NCBI GenBank assembly: GCA_949358305.1
Contig: OX442314.1
Coordinates: 20,205,060-20,269,059 of the forward strand
Reading direction: 5' to 3'
DNA from: Strigamia acuminata
Taxonomy: Eukaryota; Arthropoda; Chilopoda; Geophilomorpha; Linotaeniidae
DNA: 64,000 bases
How positions within the stretch are numbered: the first letter of the stretch is position 1; every line of letters starts with the position of its first letter. The notes beneath the pieces were generated by a model, which saw only the letters and a program-made list of their open reading frames with translations, ran no database searches and had not been told where the DNA came from. Shown here in pieces: positions 26,641 through 36,925 of this stretch. A program made the translations under genes and the position numbers.

Positions 26641-26969
26641 GACTGACATTGAAAAATAGCTCCACATGGTACGGAAAATGGACAGAAATGAGCTATCACC
26701 GAGTCACACCGCCGCCTCCTGTTCGTGTTTGTGTGATCACGTGTCTTCAATTCACTGCGGAACGATGGCGCCATCTACCAGCACTGTTTAGAGATGAGAC
26801 GAAAGATGTTTTCTTTTTTTACGACATTGTAAATTTATTTGGAAATAAAAATAAATTGTGGTTTGTTTCTCGTAATTTGTTCCTGAAAGGTCACGACAAG
26901 AAGAAACCAGATCAGAGACAAAACACAAACACATTCTACGTAGAAATATGAGTGGCTTAAGTATTGTTT

Positions 26970-26981
26970 TGCGCATGCGCA
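26970..26981. promoter_or_regulatory. NRF1-like palindrome TGCGCATGCGCA
   Basis: This 12-bp perfect palindrome matches the known NRF-1/erect-wing consensus (GCGCATGCGC), which is usually found in core promoters. It lies in a less AT-rich stretch about 330 bp beyond the candidate semaphorin first exon. It may serve that gene or an unseen plus-strand transcript. Confidence 0.4.
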
Positions 26982-27051
26982 TCGCCGTTAATCCATACGC
27001 GGCAAAAATGGAAATTATGGGGAGTGCCAGAAAGTGTAAATTTTCATTCAT

Positions 27052-27598
27052 ATTTCTATTTCAGAATCTTGTGAGATTTTTGTGGAAACTTTCAGTTGAT
27101 TGTATTTTGCTTTTCTTTAAAAAAAAAAAAAGAAAAACGATTTCCCATTGAAATTTAACGACATCAGTCATGGCCCGATCTATTGACCCTGTAAAATGTG
27201 AAAAATTGTCTCGCCTTGACCACAGTATTCAAAAAACAAACTGGGCAATGCCTCGACAAATGCTGATGTCATTAAATTTCAATTATTCTTTCTGCCTCCT
27301 TGTGGTTAAATTTAAAACCAGCTGTACTGCAGGGAAGTATTTTTTTAGTCCACGCGTGTACTAAATAAATCATGCTCTACAATTTAACAATTGACACTTT
27401 TCACCTAGATTTATTAAGAAGTTGAAACTTAAAAAAACAATGTTGAAATAATCTTACATTTACAAAACATGTCTCAATGGATTTGTCACATCCCATTTCC
27501 TATGAACCAATCATCAAATGAAAGACATCTGTAATAACATTTACTGAAGAAAAGACTTTTTTTCATTCTGCATACATACAGTACATACTGTACAGTAC
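27052..27598. other. Intergenic, no gene recognised
   Basis: Short plus-strand frames at 26948-27151 and 27170-27364 have no recognisable domain, no convincing splice partners and AT-driven composition. Nothing else is visible. Confidence 0.4.
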
Positions 27599-27807
27599 TA
27601 GCGCTTGTCAAAGTGGTGGTCCGCGAGCAAGAGGCTGCCGGTCCGCTATTTTACCATTGGAACGCAAAGATTATAAAGGCTTACTTGTTAGTAGGGCAAT
27701 GTTAGATTACCGATCGATAACACATTGGAACAAAATATGATACCAATTTGTAACACATTGGGACAAAAACTAGCGGTCCGCTACAGTACACAGATTCAGA
27801 AGCGCTG
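27599..27807. mobile_element. hAT-like miniature element (GTCCGC ends), decayed
   Basis: The left end TAGCGCTTGTCAAAGTGGTG followed by GTCCGC and the reversed right end CAGCGCTTCTGAATCTG... with GCGGACCGC are imperfect inverted repeats. They resemble the CAGxGxTTCTCAA...GTCCGC ends of hAT Charlie-type elements. No clean 8-bp duplication remains. Confidence 0.4.
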
Positions 27808-27898
27808 ATCTATTCAGCTGAATCATCTCCAAAACCAATAAATTTCAAATTAATTTGCAACAGTTTCTATTTAATTGATCAAGTTACAATACAGGGGT

Positions 27899-28688
27899 TT
27901 ACCCATGGAGCAGTATAAATGAAGTTGCTTCATCTTTATTAGGATCTGCAGCTTTCACGACAGGTTCAATATTGTATACCATCTTCCGCTCAAGCAACTT
28001 CGCTGTTGACTGCTTGTCAGGAACTGGAGCAGGTAATTGTTCTGGTGCTGGACTGTCCACCGCATAACTTTGTATTTTTCTTTTGATTGAATCCTGTAGT
28101 CGAACCAGATCCATGACTTGCGGCTCATCGTCAGTGTCTTGTGTTCTGGATAAAACCGGCATTCTGGATCGTTTCTTCTTCCTTCCTCTCTTTGCATAAG
28201 CACTCTGCAGTCGAGTTAAGTCAAAGTCTGAAAGTTCATCATCAAAGTCCTCGTTAATCATTACAAATCGCTTGGGTTGTTTTTTATCAATTTCACTCTG
28301 AAGTAAGCCCAATAACTCCATTTTTGACAAAATGGCGTCATCCAAACTTTCATCCGACAAATTTATACCATTCCTCAAAGCGTGACTCGACTTTCTCCCC
28401 ACATGTGCCATATCTGACAACTCATCGTAATAATCACCATCGTCTTCCTCTTCGTCACCATGTACTATTAAAAAATCGTCTTTTGTTGAATGAGGTATGA
28501 AAACCCAAACACCATTGCTAGCTTTAAAACTATAGGCTAATGGGTCCTAAAACGTAAAAAGCATCAAGCTTGTATATTAGTCACTATTACATCTACTGAA
28601 ATACCTTATGCCTAGCTGGATAACAATCGGACAAATAAAACAAGGTAAAAGTAATGACAACATTGAAGATAACACTGGTATAATACAT
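27899..28688 (-). CDS. Secreted protein with three basic-flanked leucine-rich repeats; candidate peptide prohormone
   Basis: Not recognised as a known family. Two coding exons, 28688-28605 and 28546-27899, join in phase (AAG|GAC) into 243 aa. Residues 1-25 (starting MYYTSVIFNVV) look like a signal peptide with likely cleavage after CYPA. The mature part is acidic (DEEEDDGDYYDE). It has three imperfect repeats: MELLGLLQSEIDKK, FDLTRLQSAYAKRGR and MDLVRLQDSIKRK. Each is preceded by an acidic D-D stretch and closed by basic residues, like peptides cut out of a neuropeptide precursor. KR sites would release a 25-residue peptide ending QSAYA. A 3' splice site lies just 5' of the ATG, so a non-coding exon precedes it. 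ATTAAA about 30 nt after the stop may be the poly(A) signal. The GGGTAAAC around the stop could also act as a donor. It could instead be a non-processed acidic secreted protein. Confidence 0.65.
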
Positions 28689-28897
28689 AATTTCAACTTG
28701 CTGAAATATGTAGAATGTAATTAAGAACAATATGCTTTAATAGCCAATAGTTTTCTACAGGATATAACTTTTATTGCCTGTGAGGTGTAAAATAACTTAT
28801 GAATACATAAAAACATTACGCTATGAATTTATTTTGACAGCTTTTTATTTCCATATTAATTCATAATAATACATAGGTAGTTAACATATTATTGTTA

Positions 28898-29155
28898 TTA
28901 TTGTGCCGATTTTCCTCCAGAACTTATTAGTAACTTTGGAGGATCAGTGGATACAAATTGAACTTTGCCGCTTTTGCCTTCATCGATTGATCTTTTATGA
29001 TGTTTCTTTCCACCTTTCTTCTTCTTTCCCGCATTTCTTGCATGAATTCCTTTATTTTTCCCTCCGCCCTTTTTCTTCTTACACGAAACTTCTTCTATTA
29101 TTATCATCACAACCATTAACAACCAAAACATAGTTGCTAAAGATGAACGTTTCAT
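28898..29155 (-). CDS. Small secreted Lys/Gly-rich protein, unknown function
   Basis: An 85-residue frame begins with a clear signal peptide (MKRSSLATMFWLLMVVMIII, cleavage near VSC). A KKKKGGGKNKG / GKKKKGGKKHHKRS region follows, then a 25-residue tail ending GGKSAQ. The HHKR-S site could be cut by a furin-like protease. Two AATAAA signals (near 28843 and 28825 on the minus strand) lie 55-75 nt after the stop. A splice acceptor (acagtcag) sits just before the ATG, and a donor (TTTGAAG|gtaaag) at about 29236 suggests a short non-coding first exon at 29236-29290. It lies head-to-tail with the candidate prohormone gene, 200 bp apart. I cannot assign a family; a lysine-rich antimicrobial or matrix-binding role would be a guess. 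Confidence 0.6.
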   Translation of the reverse strand: MKRSSLATMFWLLMVVMIIIEEVSCKKKKGGGKNKGIHARNAGKKKKGGKKHHKRSIDEGKSGKVQFVSTDPPKLLISSGGKSAQ

Positions 29156-29290
29156 TTTCTAAACTGACTGTATTAATATATAAACATAAAGTTAATCAAA
29201 TAAAAAAAAAACAAAATAAGTAAAGAATTCTTTACCTTCAAAGACCAAGAGAGTGCAAGAAAGATGTATACACGTTACTGCTTGTTCGGT

Positions 29291-30236
29291 ATAAAGTATG
29301 AACTGAATTTAGATATGGTAATTCAATAGACCCTAGACCATATGAAAGCGGATATAACGTATCATTAAAATCACATTACTCTCAATAAATAAAAGGATAT
29401 GAAATTCGGTAAAAATTACCTTTTTTTAACAACATCATACGAGTACTATTTTGAATTTTATTTGTAAGTTGAAACATAATAATAATAATAATAATAATAA
29501 TAATATTAATATAGCAAGTTTGAATATCCCATTCAAGAAATGCTTTGTTTGGAACAAAATAGAGATCAAATTTTAGCTAAGTACAGCAATAAAACCCCAA
29601 ACCAGCGATGAAGAGATATAATTGGAATAAACATGTGATATTCATACATTGTCGCAGCCTTTTTGGGGCCCTCATTGAAAAATAAAAATCCAAAAAAATG
29701 ATTTTAGATATTTCTTATGGAAAACAATTTTTTTTTTGAAAATTGGGGCCCCGGCAGCCAGATAGGGTGCTTCTCCTGCAAGAACCTATAAATCAACACA
29801 TTGTGAGGTGAAACTGGGAGTTGTGAAAACCCAATGGAGTAAAATGGTGCAAAATGGCAGAATTAGACCTTTTTCTTTCTGTTCTAGTTTCCACATCTGT
29901 TCAGGCCACTTTAAATGCATTTAACCTTAAATTTATTGTATATTTTATGATAATTTGAATTTGTAATTTGTAATTAATTTATTTTAGGTATATTTTAATG
30001 AGTACTAAACAGTCTTTCTGAAATTGACTTCTCCTTAATTGGTCGTAAAAAATCACATGATCAGTTATGTGTATCCTTGAGCTTGATATACTGTATATAC
30101 ATGCCCAACCAACCAATGGGAGTTTGTCTCAGGTTTTTTGAAGCATAATATCGATACATTATCATGAATTTCCTACATTAAAAAAAATCTACTTTGTTTT
30201 CGATAAACGGCACTGAATATCAATACATCTCTGTAA
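29291..30236. other. AT-rich intergenic stretch with (ATA)n and a decayed miniature element
   Basis: It contains an (ATA)n microsatellite at 29476-29514. Around 29655-29800 is a degenerate copy of the family at 9703 (GGGGCCC...GGGGCCCC and AAGAACCTATAAATC near the right edge). No coding signal is seen. Confidence 0.5.
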
Positions 30237-30244
30237 CTAGTAGG

Positions 30245-31435
30245 CAGTGTTGGGCACGGTACAGTACCGGTACCGGCGGTACAGTACCGCCGGTACCGGT
30301 ACTGTACCGGAGGCCAGTACCGCGGTACTTTTTTAAGATGCAGCGGGTACCGGTACCGGTACCGCGGTACTTTCTGTGAAAAGAGCAAGTACCGGGTACC
30401 GGTACCGCGGTACATTTGGCGCCATGCAGTACCGGTACCGTGAATTTGCGGTACATCTCGCGGTACTCGAGAAAACGCGAGAAAACACGAGATTCTCGTG
30501 TTTTCTCCCGTTTTCCACGATAATAAAGTTAAAAAGTGTATGTTTTGTTGTGGAAAACCAATTTCTCATTATAAAAAACCTATCTATACTATACATATAT
30601 ATCTTCCGCTTCTTTTTATTATTAAACAATATCAATCGTCTGCATGGCTACAATTGGAGCGAGACTTAGGCCTATCAATACACAGGGACTCCTTCGATTG
30701 CTTTTTTTTTAAGTTTTAATTTTAATACACACGGCATACGAGATTAACAAGTGCCGTAAAACTGTAGTAGTTTAGCAGCGCGCCCCCGACGATACACAAG
30801 AGACGGAATTTTAAAGTTTGAAGTAATAAAACCAATTGAAACTTACTTTATACACTCTTAATCGGTTTTTATTACTTTAAAAGTTGAATTTCCGTCTCAT
30901 GTCACATGTGACGATTCGATTGTGTTTCGTCAAGAGCACGGGCGAAGAATTAGAAAAATATTAAAATTAAAACTTTAAAAAAAAGCAATCGAAGGAGTCC
31001 CTGTGTATTGATAGGCCTAAGTCTCGCTCCAATTGTAGCCATGGAGACGATTGTTATTGTTTAATAATAAAAAGAAGCAAAACATATATATGTGTAGATA
31101 GGTTTTTTTTAATGAGAAATGCAAAACAATGTAAACAAAACAATAAACATACACTTTTTAACTTTATTATTGTGGAAAACGGGAGAAAACACGAGAATCT
31201 CGTGTTTTCTCGCGTTTTCTCGAGTACCGCGAGATGTACCGCAAAATCCCGGTACCGGTACTGTACCGGGACCGCGGTACTTTTTTAGGACGCAGCAAGT
31301 ACCGCGTACCGGTACCGCGGTACTTTTGGTGGAAATAGCAAGTACCGGGTACCGGTACCGCGGTACATTTCTCCGTTGGCGCAGGTACCGGTACCGGTAC
31401 CGCGGTACGTGTTGAAAGTACCGTGCCCAACACTG
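30245..31435. mobile_element. Fold-back hAT-type element with ~590-bp inverted arms and GGTACCGGTACC-rich ends
   Basis: The 8-bp duplication CTAGTAGG (30237-30244 and 31436-31443) is perfect. Ends CAGTGTTGGGCACGGTAC and GTACCGTGCCCAACACTG are exact inverses, the known hAT end type. Each arm starts with about 240 bp of GGTACC/CCGCGGTAC palindromic repeats. It then runs through a CTCGAGAAAACGCGAGAAAA block into matching inner arms (for example AGGAGTCCCTGTGTATTGAT near 31000 and its complement near 30680). The spacer at the centre (about 30730-30970) has no transposase, so mobility would depend on another hAT copy. Confidence 0.85.
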
Positions 31436-31970
31436 CTAGTAGGCTTCGTCTGCATTCTGCAAGTACGGTTTGTGCTGTCACGACACCCCATAGGCTGGTG
31501 ATTCTGCCTTGCCGCAAATGTGCATCGTATCTAATTCAAGTTGCTTGCTCTACTTGCGTGTTCACTTAATTAATCCAAACGTTCAATTTCTACCTAAACA
31601 TCAGTGACTGATATAAAAATAAACCCATTATATTTTATACAATTACACGAAGTTTGAACCGCCTGACAAGCTTATTCGGTCTTAACTCCATATAAATGTA
31701 GCTACTCGCAGAAGATTACACGTTTTAAATTATCCCTTATCACACGGAAACTACTACTTGTATTTCGCAAAAATCGAAACAAATTACAGAGTAATAAAAA
31801 GAAGTATCTCACATAAACATGCAACAACTTCATTTCTATTTCATTTGAGGTTAGCAACCAGTTGAATCAAAAGACTTTTGCAATAACTAAGTATTTTTTA
31901 CATTTTCTGCTCCTTTTCATTCACAATCGACAAGGTTTCTTAACAAACTGCAAAAAAAATGGAAACGTTT

Positions 31971-32158
31971 CAGAGGTGGATCTACGGTCTGAATGGACGA
32001 GGGGGGGACCTTTTCGCAGCCATTTCGGGGTCCTATTTAAAAAAAAAATGTACAAATAAAATTTTTAAACATTATTTTTAAAATAATTTATTTTTATTTT
32101 TGGAATTTTGGGGTCCCCGCTTCTGCGAGAACTGCGAGATCTTATAAATCCGCTCCTG
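31971..32158. mobile_element. hAT-like miniature element (CAGAGGTGGATCTACGG), in duplication copy 1
   Basis: Inverted ends CAGAGGTGGATCTA and TATAAATCCGCTCCTG; flanks AAACGTTT and AAAAGTTC are a probable decayed 8-bp duplication. The same insertion at the same site in copy 2 shows it predates the segmental duplication. Confidence 0.65.
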
Positions 32159-32201
32159 AAAAGTTCTATTTTAAATTGTTCTAAATGTTTTTTCAACATA
32201 C

Positions 32202-32697
32202 CGTATTTTCTCGAGTAAGAGCCGTGGCTTTTGGCCAATAAGTAAGGGTTTTTATCTATCTTAATCAGGGTCGTTATCCAATTCGACATCGTCACTTTTA
32301 TCTCGACGCACAATCAATTTTACAAAGAAATGATAAAATATTTATTTGTGTTTGTATCAGTACTTTCTTTCGCAGTAAACAAACCGGACAGAACATCAAT
32401 ATTTCACGTGTCTGTTCTGGTGAGGTATGTTCTTCGACTTTTATACCTCGCTCTCTAAATTTTCACATTCATAACTTTCCATCTTATTACCTACTCGTAT
32501 ATAGTTTAACGTCCGCTATCAAATTTGAGAAGAATTTACGTTACCAGTAGCACGGTGTAAATATCAGTGATGATCGGTCAAATCTGGAACTCTGTCCAAA
32601 TCAGCAATGCACAAAGACCAACGATGTAATAGTAACGCAAAATTAGCTGCCGATTGAATAACGACATAACATAATAGCTGTTAAGTAAAATACCGGG
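32202..32697. repeat. ACCGTATTTTCTCGAGTAAG-ended element, copy 1
   Basis: The left end ACCGTATTTTCTCGAGTAAG and right end TTAAGTAAAATACC are loosely inverted, like the 36.4-36.7 kb and 16.35 kb relatives. The interior is AT-rich and non-coding. Confidence 0.4.
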
Positions 32698-33266
32698 TGG
32701 CCCACATAAAACACAAGGTTGATCCAGTTATTAGGTTTGGCTACTTGGCCAAAATGACGTCACTTCATTAAAACGAAGGGGCAAAGCTATTGCTGCTCTG
32801 ATGTCAGTGGACGCCCATTCAAAGTGTAAAAATGCCATAGTGTGCTAACACAAAATCATAAAGCAAGAATATATGTATATTGGCCTTTTTCATTAAAGGT
32901 TGTTACATATGGATTGTTTCATATTGATTGTTGCAAATTGATCTATGAATCACTTGTTTTTGGCTCTTAAGTCTAATTGTTGTGAGTACACACACACAAA
33001 TGATGCATAAATATCTTTAAAATTTTGTAATCATTTCACGTGTTTGTTTTAATGGATCAGAGATCACTGAAATCACTGGTCTTCAGCCAAAAATCATAAA
33101 ATCAATAAAAAACAAATTTATAAAAAAAAACTTTAAAAAAATAAATTAATGAGTTAATTAATCTGATTAAACAAAACTAATTTTTTTTAGCCCAACAAAC
33201 AATGTTGAGGAAGGATGAATAGACAGAACTAGTGTTTTGTGATGAAAAAAGGTTTACCTACAAGTA
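32698..33266. other. AT-rich intergenic stretch, nothing recognised
   Basis: No coding signal, repeat ends or RNA signature could be supported. Confidence 0.4.
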
Positions 33267-35087
33267 TACTCTTGTTTAACTCAAAACAGGCCCCTTCTCC
33301 CATTGCCGAGCCATTTCACTTGTGTAGTGATCCAAAAATATAAACCCAAACACCAGAATTGCATTACAATGTACAGACATTGTAATCGATTGCCTAGGTA
33401 ACGGCCAAAATTTCAAAATTCTGTGCTTTCCAGACAAAATAACCGATAAACAAAACAAACATGAGTTTTGCATTTACTCTGTATATGTGCATAGACAGTG
33501 TTGTATCTAGTTCATCAAATCGCGAACTAGTTCAAGTTCGCGTTCATCACCATGTGAACTAGTTCACATTTGCGTTCAAGTTCGCGTTCATCACCATGTG
33601 AACGAGTTCACATTTGCGTTCAGTTCACTTTTTTGCAAAGTGAACTAAGTTCTAGTTCGCGAACTTGAACAAATAGTTCAGTTCACTTTTCAAATTTTTT
33701 TTAAAAAAATTGAAACATTTTTTTTATGTTTTGTGGTTTGCAGATGGAAAAAAACACTTTTATTTCGTAAAGCAGTCGTTTTCATTGCTTTTAATGGCGA
33801 ATACGGCTAATTTCGCCGTTTTTGTTGTAAAAAGTGATCAAATTGAATGTTTTGATGATGAAAACGTCATCAAAATGTTTAAAACCAATGCAAAGTTACG
33901 TTTTTGCGATGTTTTCATCATCAACCATGGTGAACGCGAACTTCGTTCTAGTTCATTGTTAAAAGTAAACTAAGTTCGTTTTTTCCGTTCACTTGTAAAA
34001 CAAACTTAGTTCGTGAACGCGAACTATTAGTTCGCGTTCGATACAACACTGTGCATAGAACTTTATTTCATAAAAGGATGTGACGATGACGCTCTCCTGC
34101 TCAAAATAAGGGAAATTTATTTGGCCTAATAAGCAAGTCCATCTTCCAATACCTGAGAGATGGGCTTAACAAACCTAAGAAGTGAACTGTGTAAAGTGAG
34201 GATAAAATAAAGAGACATTCAATTATCAAAACATGGACATTTATTAATTTGAAATATAATTACCGTGAAGTAATTATATTGATCAATATAAAATAAAAGT
34301 TATACGGAGTACAAAATTAAGACCGACAATTGGTCAAATTAAGGTGATCATTTAAACTATCTATACATACAGTAGCCTAGAGGGCGCTATAATAGTAACA
34401 AAACAATTTGCTGTTCCTCGGTCCAGTGAAGCATGCAGCTTGCTTTTAACTGGAAAAAGAGATGTCATCTCAATCAGTTGATTATCGTCTGTCCTTGGCA
34501 TTCATCCGATTTTGGGGCAATTATTTGGTCCTGGTTTGAATCTGTAATGAAGGGGTTAATTATCCGAGAGGTGCGGTTGACTTTTATTTGCATCGCCACA
34601 ACTTGTTAGGTTATTGGTTTAAATGGCTGGTGAGAGCCATTTACCAATAGACCTCTTATAAATATGATGTGATATTTATAACAGGTGTGTTCGTCAATTT
34701 GGTGTTATATACGAGTAGACTGTTGTGAGTTTATTGCGTATAACTTCTGGTTCCGGTTCGTGTAATTGATATATTTATTCGTACATTACTTAATTCAGTT
34801 ATGTCACGAATGGTGTTTCATAGCTGACTCGAGTTCTGGAAGAAATATCCGCATTCATGCATAAGTTTGAGTTATATCATTCATGAATAAGTGAAAACAG
34901 CGTGATTGTCACAAGGAAGTAACATTTCTTTATAAAATAATCAAAATTATATCAACTTAAATGGTAATAGCAATCACAAAACAAAGTAAAAATAATAACT
35001 ACTTCTCCTAGTCGTAGTAATATAGACTGGAGTTAGGAGTGGCTCGGCCAATGGGAGAAGGTGTCCCTTTTGAGTCGAACAAGAGTA
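33267..35087. mobile_element. 1.8-kb terminal-inverted-repeat element, host of a nested fold-back insertion
   Basis: Left TACTCTTGTTTAACTCAAAA plus GGCCCCTTCTCCCATTG(G)CCGAGCCA and the right end form inverted repeats of about 50 bp (the right end contains TGGCTCGGCCAATGGGAGAA and ends AAGAGTA). The core carries the fold-back element at 33496-34051 and otherwise AT-rich sequence with no transposase. The 15.8-16.2 kb repeat is a shorter relative. Target duplication unclear. Confidence 0.6.
33496..34051. mobile_element. Fold-back hAT-type element, copy 1 (GAACTAGTTC-rich arms)
   Basis: A perfect 8-bp duplication TGCATAGA (33488-33495 and 34052-34059) flanks ends CAGTGTTGTATC and GATACAACACTG. 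The arms are built from GTTCGCGTTCA/GAACTAGTTC motifs. The core has an 87-codon plus-strand frame (33710-33973) that is strongly similar to an 80-codon frame in copy 2. No transposase. Confidence 0.85.
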
Positions 35088-35136
35088 ATAGTAGGCTTCT
35101 TCTGCAAGCATAATTGCATTCTGCAAGTACGGTTTG

Positions 35137-35633
35137 CAGTGTTGTATCGAACGCTTCGTGAACTAAGAACGTGGACTAGTTCACTTTTACAAATGAACGG
35201 AAAAAACAAACTTAGTTCACTTTTAACAATGAACTAGAACGAAGTTTGCGTTCACCATGTTTGATGATGAAAACGTCGCAAAAACGTAACTTTTTGCATT
35301 GATTTTAAACGTTTTGATGACGTTTTCATCATCAAAACATTCAATTTGATCACTTTTTACAACGAAAACGGCAAAATCAGCCGTATTCGTCATTAAAAGC
35401 AATGAAAACAACTGCTTTACTAAAAAAAAGTGTTTTTTTTTTTCCATCTGCAAACCACAAAACATAAAAAAAAAAATTTTAATTTTTAAAAAAAAAATTT
35501 GAAAAGTGAACTGAACTATTGGTTCAAGTTTGCGAACTAGAACTTAGAACTGAACGCGAATGTAAACTAGTTCACACGGTGATGAACGCGAACTTGAACT
35601 AGTTCGCAATTTGATGAACGAGATACAACACTG
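35137..35633. mobile_element. Fold-back hAT-type element, copy 2
   Basis: A perfect 8-bp duplication ACGGTTTG (35129-35136 and 35634-35641) flanks ends CAGTGTTGTATC and GATACAACACTG. The core is inverted relative to copy 1 at 33496 and has a related 80-codon frame (minus strand, 35223-35465). The uninterrupted site survives in duplication copy 1. Confidence 0.88.
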
Positions 35634-36132
35634 ACGGTTTGTGCTGTCACGACACCCCATAGGCTGGTGATTCTGCCTTGCCGCAAATGTGCATCGTATC
35701 TAATTCAAGTTGCTTGCTCTACTTGCGTGTTCACTTAATTAATCCAAACGTTCAATTTCTACCTAAACATCAGTGACTGATGTAAAAATAAACCCATTAT
35801 ATTTTATACAAATACACAAATTTTGAACCGCCTGACAAGCTTATTCGTGCTTAACTCCATATAAATGTACCTACTTGCAGAAGATAATACGTTTTAAATG
35901 ATCCCATAACTCACGATACTACAACTTCGCAAAAATCGAAACAAATTACCGAGAAAGAGGTATCTCACATACAAGTAAACATGCAACAACTTCATTTCTA
36001 TTTCATTTGAGGTTAGCAACCAGTTGAATCAAAAGACTTTTGCAATGAATAAGTATTTTTTACATTTTCTGCTCCTTTTCATTCACAATCGACAAGGTTT
36101 GTTAAAAAACTCTAAAAAAAATTGAAACGTTT

Positions 36133-36320
36133 CAGAGGTGGATCTACGGTCTAAATGGACGAGGGGGAACCTTTTCGCAGCCATTTTCGGGGTCCTAATT
36201 CAGAAAAAAATGTCCAAAAAAAATTTTTAAACATTATTTTTAAAAAAAATTATTTTTATTTTTGGAATTTTGGGGTCCCCGCTTCTGCGAGAACTGTGAG
36301 ATATTATAAATCCACTCCTG
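36133..36320. mobile_element. hAT-like miniature element (CAGAGGTGGATCTACGG), in duplication copy 2
   Basis: Orthologous insertion to 31971-32158, with the same flanking AAACGTTT/AAAAGTT. Confidence 0.65.
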
Positions 36321-36658
36321 AAAAGTTACTGTCTATTCTAAATTGTTCTAAATGTTTTTTCTCGAGTTAGAGTCGCGGCTCTTAATCGAGGGCGGTTCTT
36401 ATTGCAATTGGCACAATGTTTGCACCGTATTCGTTACTTAACGTACCGTATTCGTTACGTAAGGTACTGTATTCGGTACATTACGATTATTTCGGATATA
36501 CGTGGTCGTTTCCATTCTTAAAACGATTCCCAATGCCAAAACGATCCATTGAAGTTGCCTTCAAGCTGAAACTTGAATAAAAACCTCGAATTATAGCCGC
36601 CCTTGAATAACAGCCGTGTCTACTATTCGAGGGCGACTCTTAATCGATAAAATACGGT

Positions 36659-36925
36659 ATATAGTTTTTTTTAATTGTTTCTGATTTTGTCGTGCATTTA
36701 CTGTATGAAAGCTAATCATAACAATTTTTAAGTTTCAGTTATCTGTAATATATCAACCAACCATACTTGTAATTCGTACAAAATAGAAAAAGTAGTTAAT
36801 GTACTGAACTCACTCCAAGCACGAAGTGTTTACTTCATACACGACGCGGGTAAATTTTAATTTTATTCTTTATTTCATCTTCTGTTTATAAATTCTTCTT
36901 CGATGTTTTTCTTTTATTTTTATAG
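36659..36925. other. Region upstream of the ionotropic receptor exons; first exon not found
   Basis: The receptor's start codon should lie here or further upstream. A donor-like GACGCGG|gtaaat near 36851 could end a first exon, but no in-frame ATG could be tied to it. Confidence 0.35.

Larger units (their letters stand above)
31437..32697. repeat. Segmental duplication, copy 1
   Basis: This stretch matches 35089-36658 (same strand) over the block from TAGTAGGCTTC through CTGTCACGACACCCCATAGG and the miniature element inserted at AAACGTTT. It then runs into the ACCGTATTTTCTCGAGTAAG element, after which the copies diverge. Copy 1 lacks the fold-back insert seen in copy 2. Confidence 0.75.
35089..36658. 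repeat. Segmental duplication, copy 2 (with fold-back insert)
   Basis: It matches 31437-32697. Removing the 497-bp insert plus one 8-bp duplication restores the copy 1 order (TGCAAGTACGGTTTG|TGCTGTCACGAC). At the right, a short deletion at a TTTTTTC microhomology has removed the outer tip of the ACCGTATTTT element. Confidence 0.75.

Noticed and set aside
26574-26951. 125-codon plus-strand frame near the candidate semaphorin promoter
   Set aside because: No domain or conserved-looking composition; overlaps the proposed promoter/first exon and lacks splice partners.
30173-30456. Frames rich in YRYRGT on both strands
   Set aside because: Translations of the GGTACC palindromic array, not proteins.
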